Of a DNA stretch of 64,000 bases, positions 33,791 through 44,537 are shown piece after piece. The notes under the pieces are model-generated. The model was not told the origin of the DNA. It did no database searches and worked only from the letters and a program-made list of their open reading frames with translations. Position 1 is the stretch's first letter, and every line of letters begins with the position of its first letter. This DNA comes from Dasypus novemcinctus (lineage: Eukaryota; Chordata; Mammalia; Cingulata; Dasypodidae). Made by a program: the position numbers and the translations under genes. The stretch spans positions 35,260,770-35,324,769 of the forward strand of contig NC_080682.1 of assembly GCF_030445035.2 (NCBI RefSeq). The letters are read 5' to 3'.

Positions 33791-35147
33791 AGCTTGGCTA
33801 TTTTGAGACACTTACATAATTTCTGTAGAAGTTTGGTTGGCTTTTCCATTTCTACAAAGATGGCTGTTGGGATTTTGACTGTGATTATACTGAATCTGTA
33901 AATTATTCAGGGTAAAACTGACATCTAAACTATATTGAGTCTTCCAATTCATGAACATAGAGAGACTTTCCATGTGTTTAGGTTTTAATGATGTACTTTC
34001 AGTAATGTTTTGCTGTAGTTTTCTGTGTATAAGACATTTATGTATTTGGTTAAATTTAATGCTATATATTTTATTATTTTATTTGCTATTTTAATGGAAT
34101 TTTCTCTTAATTTTCAATTCTGAATGTTCATTACTAGTGTATGGAAACGCCACTGATGTTTTCCTTGCTGATATTATACCCTGTCACTTTGCTAAATTAT
34201 TTTCCTTCATATCTTTCTCATGGATTTTTCAGAATTTTCTACGTATAGGATCATATCATCACAAATTCAGAAAGTTTTATCTTTTCCTTTCCCATTTGGG
34301 TGGTTTTCATTTCTGTTTCTTGCCCAACTACTTTTGCTAGAACTTCCACTACAATTCTAATAACATTGGTGGCAGTGGGCATCCTTGTCTTGTCTTTAAT
34401 AACATGGGGAAAGCTTTAAGTTTTTCACCGTGAAATAAAATGTTAGCCATGGGTTTTCATATATTAATTTATCATTTTGATTTAATTTCTTACTGTTCTT
34501 ACTTTTCTGAGGATTTTTATCAGAAAATGATGCTGGATTTGCCATTGACTTTTCTGGATCAATTGAGATGACCATGTCTTCCTTTTGTTTTTATTTTTAT
34601 TCAATTAATGTGATGTATTACGTTATTTTTTTTTTATATTTAGCCACCTCTCCATAGCTAGATTAAATGTCACTTAGTCATGGTACATAACTCTTTTAGC
34701 ATGCTGTTGGATTCAGTTTAGTAGTATTTTATTACATATTTTTGCATCTGTATTTGTAATATAGATAATATTTCATATTATTGCTCCACAATTTTTTCCT
34801 GATATCTTTATCTGGCTTTGTAATAAGGTGATGCCAACCTCATATAATGACTTGGAATATATTTCTTCCATTTAAATTTTGTGAAAGAATTAGAACTGAT
34901 TTTTTTTTCAATGTTGGGTAAAACTCACAGTGAAGCCATATTTTCATGAGATTTTCTTTATCAGGTGATTTATGATTACTAGTTTGATCTCTTTATTTGA
35001 GACTAGTTTATTTAGATCTTCTATTTTTTTCTTATTTTCTTGAGTCAGTATTGATAGCTCATGTGTCTCTAGGAATCTGTCCATTTCATCTAGGTTTTTA
35101 GAGTGGTTTTAAGCTGTACATACTCCATAAAAATGTTCTTAAGTATA

Positions 35148-35455
35148 AATGATTCCTGTGTTAATCCATTGTAAGTAGAACCCTTTGGTGTGGCACAGTC
35201 CAATGGGAATGAGTCTAAATCCTATTAATAGAGTTCTTTATGACCAGAATGAAAATGTGACAGGAGATAAAGCCACAGGAAGCAAAAGCTGACATTCAGC
35301 CAAACTTAGGAGAGAATAGAGAAGCCAGAGAGGATCCCATGTACATTACTATATAACAAGTGCAAAGTTTCTTATGCAGCCAGCCCAAAAACACAAGTCT
35401 TCAGTCAAAAAGCATCACCTTGATTTGTACTTTCTTTCAGCCTTATACATCCCTC
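35148..35455 (+). mobile_element. MLT1-like LTR (family B), sense on plus strand
   Basis: Matches family B in order: 'gttaatccattgtaagtag', 'cctattaatagagttcttta', 'gctgacattcagccaaac', 'gagaagccagagagg' and 'aagcatcaccttgat'. The 3' end is lost near 35,455. The 98-codon frame at 35,374-35,670 crosses the LTR and a SINE and is not a gene. Confidence 0.68.
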
Positions 35456-35574
35456 TCTTGCAGCAGCAGCGTTCCTTAGAGTCTAGTCCTGGCAAGCTGC
35501 TGATGACAGAAAGGGACACAAAAATCCTCTTGCCCAAGAATACAAGTGTGCACAGCCAAACACTGAACATGACT

Positions 35575-35665
35575 TTTTTTTTAGGGATAGGTCGCTGGGG
35601 ACTGAACTGGGACCCCATATATGAGAAGCTGGTGCTCAACCACAGAGCTACATCGACTTCCCTGA
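35575..35665 (-). mobile_element. tRNA-derived SINE head
   Basis: The complement reads GTCGATGTAGCTCTGTGG and later CCCAGTTCAGTCCCC, matching pol III A and B boxes at tRNA-like spacing. Only the tRNA-like head and a T-run (the reversed A tail) are visible. Confidence 0.65.
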
Positions 35666-35689
35666 GTTAGTTCATTGTTTATTTGTTTT

Positions 35690-35785
35690 GCTTATTGTTT
35701 GTTTTTGTTTCTCAGGAACCAAACCCAGGGCCTCCCATGTGGAAGGTGAATTCTCAACCACTTGAGCCACATTCACTTACTGAAC
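35690..35785 (-). mobile_element. Second tRNA-derived SINE head
   Basis: The complement reads AATGTGGCTCAAGTGGTTGA and then CTGGGTTTGGTTCC, an A box and a B box about 35 bases apart. A T-rich (TTTG)n-like tail lies to its left. It sits directly beside the previous head in the same orientation. Confidence 0.65.
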
Positions 35786-36424
35786 ATGGCTTTTGATTAG
35801 TGAATTCAGATCCCTGGGTAATGGCTCTGAGGGCAGTTATTGTTTCAATCTGTCTCTGACAAAGGAAGTGGTGGCCATTACTTCAACTCTCCCTGAACAG
35901 AGGCAGAAGTGGTAGAGATTTAAACATGCAGGGGTCCCACAGGACTGTGGAGGAAATTAACTGAAGGGCTGAATTTGTTGTTCAGGGCCAAGAAAACTTA
36001 GATTTAGGGAGTTGTGAGAAGTTGTTAGTGCCCTTCCTGACCCTCTCCACAGGGCACTCTGGAACCAGGGTGCACCCCTCTTTTGGGTTCCTGGCCATGT
36101 TTTGGCTGGGAAGGATCTATTTGGGAAAGTCCTACTTAGGAAGACCCTCCTCACAGAACTTGCCATCCAGACAAAAGCAGCATGAGATAGCAAAAAGACT
36201 TTTAAAAACTATAGAGATGGAGATTCTGGGACAAAGGCCTTCAGATACCCAAGACAGGAAGTTTTGTCCTCATGAACAGAGTGGACAGCTAAACTCCTGT
36301 AAACAGGAGAACTGCAAAGCAACTGATAGGCAGATGCTCAGGACAAGAATGTGTGTCAATAGGACAAGCTCATTCACATTGGGCACACCTTCATGGTATG
36401 AAGGCTAAAGCTCAAGAAAATTTC
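35786..36424. other. Possible L1 5' UTR; otherwise unassigned
   Basis: This stretch has a higher GC content than its surroundings and precedes L1 ORF1-type sequence, so it may be the 5' UTR of the next element. I could not match any block firmly. A 128-codon plus frame (36,022-36,408) shows no domain. Confidence 0.4.
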
Positions 36425-36879
36425 TATCTTCTCACAATCTAGTTACAAAACCAAGAAATGGAGAACCCATGGAGTTAAACCCTGAGTTAACATTTTAAAA
36501 CGTTTAAATATACAATGTACAACAACAGAGTACAATACCAAGCAAAAGGAAATGATTGCTCATCTAAAGAAAGAAGCTAAAATAAAGAAAACCACAAAAA
36601 AGAAGATAGAATGTGGACATAACAAACACAACCTTTTATAAATGATCTAAAAATGCTTAAGGAGATGAAAGAAAGTACTGAGTAGGAACTATAGGATATT
36701 AGAAAAACAATGAATAATATGAGAGTCTAAGTAAAGAGTCAGAAATTTTAAAAAGGACCCAAACAGAACTACTAGAGATGATGACCACAGTAAATTAAAG
36801 GAAAAATACCCAGCATTCTTTCAAAAACAGAGCTGTCTGAAGAAAGATTCAGTGAAGCTAAAGACAAGCCTCTTTTTTG

Positions 36880-36955
36880 GGGGGATAAGGGATGTCTTTT
36901 TTAAATTAATTTATTTAAGTATATCACTCATACATAAATATACATAGACTCTTGA
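36880..36955 (-). mobile_element. Short nested LINE 3' end
   Basis: Seventy-five bases ('taaattaatttatttaag', 'tatatcactcatacataaat') are the complement of the LINE 3' terminus seen at 29,500-29,560. They interrupt L1 ORF1 sequence that continues on both sides. Confidence 0.5.
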
Positions 36956-39394
36956 AATGAATCAAGCTGAAGAGCAGAAAGAAAAATGAAATATTAAAAT
37001 AGCCTAAGACATCCATAGGACACCATTAAGGGCAACAATATATCCCTTATGGGAGTTCCAGAAGGAGATGAAAGAAAGAGAGGTGCAGAAGTAATAAAAA
37101 TAAATAAATAATGACAGAAACCTTCCCAACTTAGCAAAAATAAATAAATATGTCACATCCAAGAATCACAAAGAATACCAAAGAAGATTAACAGGAAGCA
37201 AAATACACACCATAATATATTGATTATACTATCCAATGCAAGGGACAAGGAAAGAGTTCTAAGAGTTGCAACACAAAAGCACTGTGTTGCATTAAAAGGA
37301 GGCTGAATAAGGTTAAGTGTCAGTTTATCATCAGAGACCATGGAGGCAAGAATGCAGTGAGATGAAATACTAAAGTGCTGAAGGAAAACAATTATCAATC
37401 AAGAATTTTATGTCTGTTGAGAATCTATTTCCAAAATGAGCGGGAGTTAAAGACATTATCAGATAAACAAAAACTGAGGAAGTACATCACCACTAGACCT
37501 GACATAAAAGCAATGCTACAGGATGTTCTTAGACTGGAGTGAAAGGACACTAGAATGGATCAAAGCAACATAAAGAAATAAAGACTAGCAGTAAAGCTAA
37601 TGATCTTGGTAATTATAAATACCAGTAATATTCTAGTGTATTATTTGGTATGTAACACTCCACTTTTTATTTTCTACAGATGCTAAAAAGCAAATGCGTA
37701 AAAAGTAATGATAAATCTACATTTTTAGACATATGATGCACAAATAAACAACTGATAATAAGTGAAAAAAAATCAGGGGAGGAACACAGGTATAGGAAAA
37801 GTATATGTGCACTGTATAGCAGTTAAGTTGGTATCAAATCAAACTTGTTATATATTTAAGATGTTGACTTTTAACCCTACGGTAACCACTGGGAAAACAA
37901 ATGGAAAATATATCCAGAGACAAATGAGCAGACACTCAATATGGCACAATATAAGAAAGCAAATAAATATAAAATTAGGCTTAAATAGAAGTGGAAGAAA
38001 AAATACTTAAGACTTCCAAAGGCTAAATACTAAAATGACAGAAGAAAGACCTGTATTATCAGTAGTGACTTTAAATGTAAATGGATTAAATTCTCCAGTC
38101 AAAAGGCAGATATTGGAGGAATAGATAAAAAAAGCATGAATAAATAAATGCCATGTGAAGAAACTAAACTTAAGGTCAAAGAAAAAGGTAGGTTGATAGT
38201 GAAAAGATGGCAAAATTTATCCCATGCAGGAAGTAACCAAGCAAGGGCATGGGTGGCTATACTAATATTGGAAAAAATAGACTTTAAGTAAAAAACAATT
38301 ACGAAGGACAAAAGCAGTCATTATATACTAATGAAGAGGAAAATTCCACAGGGAGATGTAATCATTAAAAGTATAGTTGTACCTAAGAGCATAGTCCCAA
38401 GTATTTGAAGGAAATACTGACAGATTGGAAGGTAAACAATTGATCTTTCTATATTAATAGTAGTACACTTTAACACACCACTCTCAGTAATGGACAGTAG
38501 TACATCAAGTCAGAAAAGATCAGTAAGAAAGTACAGGAATTGAAATGATATGCTAAACCAACTAGAACTAATAGACATATACAGATCATTGCACTTAATG
38601 AAAACAGAATACACATTCTTCACAAGTACATATGGATCATTCTGCAGGATGGGTCATTTGTTTGATAACAAAACAAATCTCAATAAATTTAAAAAATTGA
38701 AATCAATATAATGTATACTCTGACTGCAGCAGAAAGGAACTAGAAATCAATAATATAAGGAGAACAGGAAATTCAAAAATATGTGGAAATTGAACACATA
38801 CTCTTAAACATCCAATAGGTTAAAAGGGAAATCAGAAGCAAAATTAGCAAATAACTTGAGGTAAATGAAAATGAACATACATGAACATACTAAATGCCAA
38901 AACATGGGGTACAACTAAGGCAGTGCTGAAAGGGAAATTTAGAGCTCTAAATGTTTTCATTAAAAAGGAAAAATGACTTCAAATTAGAGACCTATCCTCA
39001 AAACTTGAAAACTAGTAAAGGAAGAAGAAACTAAGTCCAAAGGGAAAATAAGGAAGAAAATAACAAAGATTAGAGTGGAGATAAGTGAAATAGAAAACAA
39101 AGAACATAGAGGTGACAAAACCAAAATTTGTATTGGATAAGAAGAACAAAATTTACAAACCTTTAGCTAGCAAAAGCTAAAAGGATACAAATAGCAAAAA
39201 TCAGAAATAAAAAGAGGTCCATTATTAATGATACTGCTGAAATAAAAAGGACTATTAGTGGATACCACAAAAAATTTTATGCCAATAAACTTGGTAACCT
39301 TGATAAAATAGACAAAGTTTTAGAAACGCACAAATAACAGTGACTCCGGAATAAATATAAGATCTCAACAAATCAATTACTATTAGAGATTGAA

Positions 39395-39595
39395 ACAGTA
39401 ATTATGAGGTGCAGCGGTGCTCAGAGATACATTCACCAAATGCAATGAATGTCTCATGATGATGGAGGAGATTGTTTTTATGGGGGGAGGAGTGGGGTGA
39501 GGGAGGTGGGGGATATATGGGGACATCATATTTTTTGAATGTAATATTAAAAAAATAAATAAAGACAAAAAATAAAAAAATAAAAGCTTCCCAAC
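39395..39595 (+). mobile_element. Family C 3' end, nested in L1 ORF2
   Basis: It contains 'atgaggtgcagcggtgctc', 'tgtctcatgatgatggagg', a G-rich block and 'tttgaatgtaatatt', ending in an A-rich tail. L1 ORF2 sequence resumes after it at about 39,590 ('cccaggaccaaatggggac'). Confidence 0.72.
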
Positions 39596-40734
39596 ACACA
39601 AAAACCCAGGACCAAATGGGGACACAGGGGATTTCTATCGAACAGTCCAAGAAGACATAATTCCAATTCTGCTCCAAATCTTCCAAAATATTTAAGAATA
39701 ACAAACACTCCCTAACTCATGCTACAAGTCCAACATATCTGCCATACTGAAGCTGGGTAAAGATACCACAATGTAAGAACAATAAAGACCAATATCTGTT
39801 TTGAATATAGATGCAAAAATCCTCATGAAAGCATTAACAAATTGAATCTAATAGTCTTTTAAAAGAATTGTACACCATGATCAAGTGTAATTTATCCCTG
39901 GTATGCAAGGTTAATTCAACAAAAGAAAACCAATTAATGTAATACTCCACATTACCACAATGAAGGGAAAAAAACATCTTCATTTCAACTGATGTAGATA
40001 AGGCATGGAAAAAAGTCAGCACCTTTTTGTGATAAAATCATTTTGAACACTAGGAATAGAAGAAACCTCCCTAACATGCTAAAGAACATATATGAAAAGC
40101 CCACAGCTAACATCCTACTTTATGGTGGAAAAATGATATTTCCCTTTAAGATCAGGAGTAAGACAAGGGTACCAACTTTCACCACTGTTATGCAACATTG
40201 TACTCGAATTCTTACCAGAGAAATTAGGAAAGAATAAAACATAAAAGACATCCAAATTGAAAAGGAAGAAGTAAGCTCTCCCTACTTGCAGACTGTGTGA
40301 TCCAATATACAGGAAATCCTGAAAAATCTACAACAAAGCTCCTAGAGATAAGAAACAATTTATAGCAAAGTGGCAAGGTACAAGTTCAACACCCCAAAAC
40401 CAGTAGTGTTTCTACACTAAGCCATGAATAACCTGAAGAAATCAAGAAAAATATTCCATTCATAATATCCACTGAAAGAATCAAATATCTAGAAATAAAT
40501 TTAACTAAGTAAGTATAGGACTTCTACACAGAATACTGCAGAACATTGTTAAAATAAATTAAAGAAGACCTAAATAAATGTAAGGATATTTAATGTTCAT
40601 GGATTGTTAAGATGTCAATACTACGCAAGCAATTTGTTGATTCAAGGCAAACCTAATAAAAATTATAACAATCTTCTTTGCAAAAACAGAAAAGCCAATC
40701 TTGATATTTATATGGAAGAGTAGGGGGCTCCAAA

Positions 40735-41266
40735 TACCTATAGGCATCTTGTAACGTGTGTCTCAGCGGGATCTCAGAGACAGTAAAGGAGATACAACCC
40801 CAGGTAGTGGTACTTCTGAGCACTACTGAGACACCCAGGTCCTACAGTCATGGCAGATGGCTCTGGAGTTCAGTGCCTTGCCAGTGGGCCCGTCTCTGGA
40901 ATTTATACTCATGAGTGTGATGAAGTTGGACTCAGAATTTACTTCTCTACCCATGCCTCTTCTTTCTCTTTTATCGAACCTATGGTTGGCACTGGGGTTG
41001 GTACATGATCAAGAAACTTGAATCTGAACTGTCCATGTGCCAACTGAGCCATGAGTCTCAGCAGAGTTGCAACACCTACTCTCCAGTTCATTGGACTTAC
41101 CCAGGCCAGCCAACAGGAGGTAAGGTAGGTCAACCATGACATCAAGGAGCCAAGAGTGTCTACAACTGCAAGCAGGAAAATACCATCCATCAGCCATGTG
41201 AGATCTAAGCCCCCTCTCAATTTAGAGATGGAGTGGGCATTGCCATCCCAGGGTCCTCAGGGTGGA
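40735..41266 (+). repeat. Family C middle portion, nested in L1 ORF2
   Basis: It matches 3,850-4,300 in the same orientation, for example 'tgaagttggactcagaattt' and 'ctctccagttcattggactt' here against 'cagagttggactcagttctc' and 'cttccagttcattggactca' there. It lacks the G-rich end of the family and stops at about 41,266, after which ORF2 resumes. A copy that lacks the 3' end is unusual for a LINE-dependent element. Confidence 0.65.
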
Positions 41267-41610
41267 GAAATAAAATATGAATTAGAGTGGAAAAAAAATG
41301 AAATTGGAGGACTCACTCTTCCAGATCTTAAAACTTATTACAAAGCCACAGTAATAAAAACAACATAGTGCTGGCACAAGGACAGACACTTAGACCAATG
41401 GAAAATAATTGAAAGCTCGGAAAATACCCTCACATTTATGGTCAATTGATTTTTGACAAGGTCTCAAAGAAAATTGGGAAAGAATAGTTTGTTCAACAAA
41501 TGGTGCTTGGAAAACTTGAGCTCCATTTGCAAAAAAAGTGAAATAAAATAAAAGGAAGAGGACCTGTACCTCATACCATATACAGAAATCAATTCAAAAT
41601 GGCTTAAAGG

Positions 41611-42025
41611 GGAAGCAGACTTGGCCCAATGGATAGGGAGTCTGCTTACCACATCAGAGGTCCACGATTGAAACCCCAAGGCTCGTTAACCTGTGTGTAG
41701 CAGGCCCATGCACAGTGCTGAAGTGCACAAGAAGTGCCGTGCAATGCAAGGGTATCCCCTGTGTAGAGGAGCCCCATGCGCAAGGAGTGCACCCAATAAG
41801 GAGAGCCGCCCAGCATGAAAGAAACTGCAGCCTGCCCAAGAATGGTGCCATACACACGGAGAGCTGACACAACAAGATGATGCAACAAAAAGAAACACAG
41901 ATTTCTGGTGCCGCTTAAAGATAGAAGCGATCACAGAATAACACACAGTGAATGGTCACAGACAGCAGACAACTGGGGGAGGGGGGAAGGGGAGAGAAAT
42001 AAATTTTAAAAAAAATCTTAAAAAA
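41611..42025 (+). mobile_element. DAS-III SINE
   Basis: The head reads GGAAGCAGACTTGGCCCAA with A-box spacing, then the DAS-III body, then 'gagagaaataaattttaaa' and an A-rich tail. It is flanked by an imperfect direct repeat (AATGGCTTAAAG at 41,599-41,610 and AATGGTTTAAGA after the tail). It interrupts L1 ORF2. Minus-strand frames of 73-86 codons within it are artefacts. Confidence 0.92.
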
Positions 42026-42098
42026 ATGGTTTAAGATCTAAAAAATTATAAGAGCTAGAACTATCAAACTCATAGAACAAAATGGAAGAAAGTGTTGT

Positions 42099-42709
42099 AA
42101 GGACTTTTTTTTTACACTGTAAAAAGTATTTTTATTATGTGTAGCAAATTAAGTTAATAAATCTTTTCTTTACAGAATTCAACATATGGTCATTCCACTG
42201 CTTAATTATCAAAACCAACTTAATTCCTCTGACGCTTGAAACAAGATTTATCTTCAAGATAGCCTCTTGAAAGAATCCATAACTGTTACCAGTCAGCCTT
42301 GTCATAATTCTTTTAGATGGGCTTCTTTTCATCTCCACTTCTGTGTGGGCAAACTGATGTATGCTTCATTCAGAAACACCCCAACTATTTACTTAGAATA
42401 ATAAACTGGTGTATCTGCATTGTTCAAAATTTTGGACAAACTAGAAAAACTCATCATTACTTTATCTTATTCACTCCTGTTACCACACCCAAGGTGAGTA
42501 GAGACCTGTGGGATATGCCAACACCTACAGGATTTTTAAAAAATGAACTATTAGATCTTTCATACTTTTAGCAATGATCTGTCTTGTAGTTCCTTCTCAC
42601 AGATCTAACAAATAGTTCTGTGAGTAAAGCTGAACCACAACATTCCTCTGTGAGGCATTTACAACAATGTGGATCTACAGAGACCCCATCGGGATAGACC
42701 TCAGCATAA
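42099..42709 (-). pseudogene. Probable processed pseudogene, parent unknown
   Basis: This roughly 610-bp insertion is not L1-like. It is bounded by TAAGGACTTTT (left) and TAAGGACCTTTT (right), an imperfect target duplication. On the minus strand it ends with AATAAA (complement near 42,131-42,136), then about 25 bases, then an A run (plus-strand T run at about 42,105-42,113). These are the marks of a retrotransposed mRNA. A minus frame at 42,338-42,135 (67 codons) and a Cys-rich piece near its 5' end encode nothing I recognise; the insert may be mostly 3' UTR. Confidence 0.6.
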
Positions 42710-43404
42710 GGACCTTTTGATACGCAACAATTTCATACAAATTTCACCTCAAGTATAAGCAACAAAGGCAAAAAAAAAAAAATGGGACCTTATAAAAAAT
42801 TTTTAAAAGTCAAAGGACTTTATCATGAAAGCAAAAATTCAACCTATATAATGGGAGAAAATACTTGGAAATCTCATAACCAATAAAGGATTAATGTACA
42901 GTACATATAAAGAAATACTTCAACTTAATGGCATAAAGACAAACAACCCGATTTAAAAATGAGCAAAAACTTGAACAGACATCTCTCTAAGATGATATGC
43001 AAATGGCCAGAAAGCACATAAAAAGTTGTCCAACGTCATTAACCATCAGGGAAAAGCAAATCAAAACCAAAATGAAATAGTATTTCACAATCATTTGAAT
43101 GACTGATATTAAAAAAGTGGTTAATAACAAGTGTTGGAGAGAAGACAAAGAAATAGGAGGACTCATTCATTGATGACAGTAACATTAAATGTTGCAGCCA
43201 ATGTGGAACACAATTTGGCAGTTGCTCAAAAGTATACAATTACCTTATGACCCAACAATCCCCCAGTAGGTATATATCTAAAAGAATTGAAAGAAGGGGC
43301 TTAAATAGATATTTGCATATCAGTGTTCACTGTGGAATTATTCACAATTGTCATAGGATGGAAACAACACAAGTGTCTATTTTCCAATGATTGGATAAGC
43401 AAAA

Positions 43405-43435
43405 TGTGGTATATATATATATATATACACACACT
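43405..43435. repeat. (TA)n(CA)n microsatellite in L1 3' region
   Basis: About ten TA units followed by four CA/AC units, at the position where L1 carries 'gtatatacatac'. It probably expanded from the L1 sequence itself. Confidence 0.8.
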
Positions 43436-44288
43436 GGACTATTATTCAGCTGAAAAAAGGAATGAAGTCCTGATACATGAGACAACATGGATGAACCTTG
43501 AAGACATCACATTGAATGAAATAAATCAGACACAAAAGGATAACTATTACATAATCTCACTGATTTGAAAGAATTAGAATAGGCAATCTCATAGGGTCAT
43601 AATCTTAAATATAGGTTACCAGGATAACAGTTGGGAAGAGTGTGTGGAAAGTTAAGGCTTAAAATGTATGGGGACCCTTTCAGAATGAAGGAAGTGTTTT
43701 GGTAAGGAATGGTTTTCATGATAGAACAACATTATGAATGCAATTAAGAGCACTGAAAGGTATCTCTGAATATGATTCAGAGGGCAAATATTCTATTTTA
43801 TATATGGTAACAGAATAAACAAAAAGAATCCATGGAGCATCACTACATAAACAGTGAACACTAAGTTAAAGCATGGACCTTAATATATAGTACAAATATA
43901 AAAATATAGTTTCATCAATTGTAAGAAATATTTCATAGCAATGGATTGTTTGCTTCATGAGATCATATTGGGGATATTTTATTTTATGAATGATTGCTCT
44001 GCAAACCCACAACTTTAAAATAAATAAATAAATAAATAAATAGATGTAGAGGGAAAAATGATGTAGAAATATATTCATTTTATATATAAGCATGTAAAAA
44101 TACTGTATAAAGTAGTACTATTAGAAAAAATAAACAAATGTATCCCGCAGATATATAGGCTGATATAAAATAACAATAGAGATAAATTTTCAGAAAGATG
44201 TAAAAGTAATTAATAGATATTCAAAACACACCAAACAGTATTTCATAGAATTATGTGGAGGAACAGAATTTAAAAGAAAACATATTAG

Positions 44289-44537
44289 GAAAGTGGTTGT
44301 GGCTCAGTCAGTTGGGCTCCCATGTACTATATGGGAGGCCCAGGGCCTCCTTGTGAAGACAGGCTCACCCACACGCCATGGAGAGCTGCTGGCCTGCAAG
44401 CGCAATGGAGAGTCGACTCAGCAAGGTGATGCAACTAAAAGGGAGACAAGTAAAAAAAACCACAGAAGAGCATGCAGTTAATGGACACAGAGAGCAGACA
44501 GCAAGCAAGCTGCAAAGTGGGGGAGGGTAATTTTTTA
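44289..44537 (+). mobile_element. DAS-type SINE (shorter family)
   Basis: The head GGTTGTGGCTCAGTCAGTTG is an A box. The body shares 'gagagctgctggcc' and 'acacagagagcagacagc' with the copies at 33,000 and 51,262. The tail is T/A-rich. The flanks AAAACATATT and AAAACACATT form a likely target duplication. Confidence 0.87.

Larger units (their letters stand above)
30155..35130 (-). mobile_element. Old L1 (minus strand) with nested insertions
   Basis: The 3' UTR lies at the left (30,155-31,170; 'gttgtaggtttacagaaaaatc'), then the ORF2 end (31,180-31,960; 'ttgtttatccattcatcag', 'acctagcaatggtactgctg'). A second copy of the ORF2 end follows at 31,985-32,530, and then ORF2 up to 35,130 (33,890-34,900 covers the RT region in reverse). 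Insertions within it are an LTR B (32,545-32,830), a DAS SINE (33,000-33,237) and a LINE 3' UTR (33,365-33,790). Everything is decayed. Confidence 0.8.
36425..44045 (+). mobile_element. Old, nearly full-length L1 with at least five nested insertions
   Basis: ORF1 sequence spans about 36,430-37,560 (C-terminal blocks such as 'gagaccatggaggcaagaatg' and 'gataaacaaaaactgagg' in 37,335-37,480). An inter-ORF spacer is followed by ORF2 from about 38,040 (TLNVNGLNSPVK). Endonuclease, RT, and C-terminal blocks (KNEIGGLTLPDLK at about 41,296-41,334) can be followed to 43,560, and the 3' UTR ends in (AAAT)n at 44,015-44,040. Insertions are a LINE 3' end (36,880-36,955), a family C end (39,395-39,595), a family C middle (40,735-41,266), a DAS-III (41,611-42,025) and a probable processed pseudogene (42,099-42,709). 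Dense stops make it inert. Confidence 0.85.
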
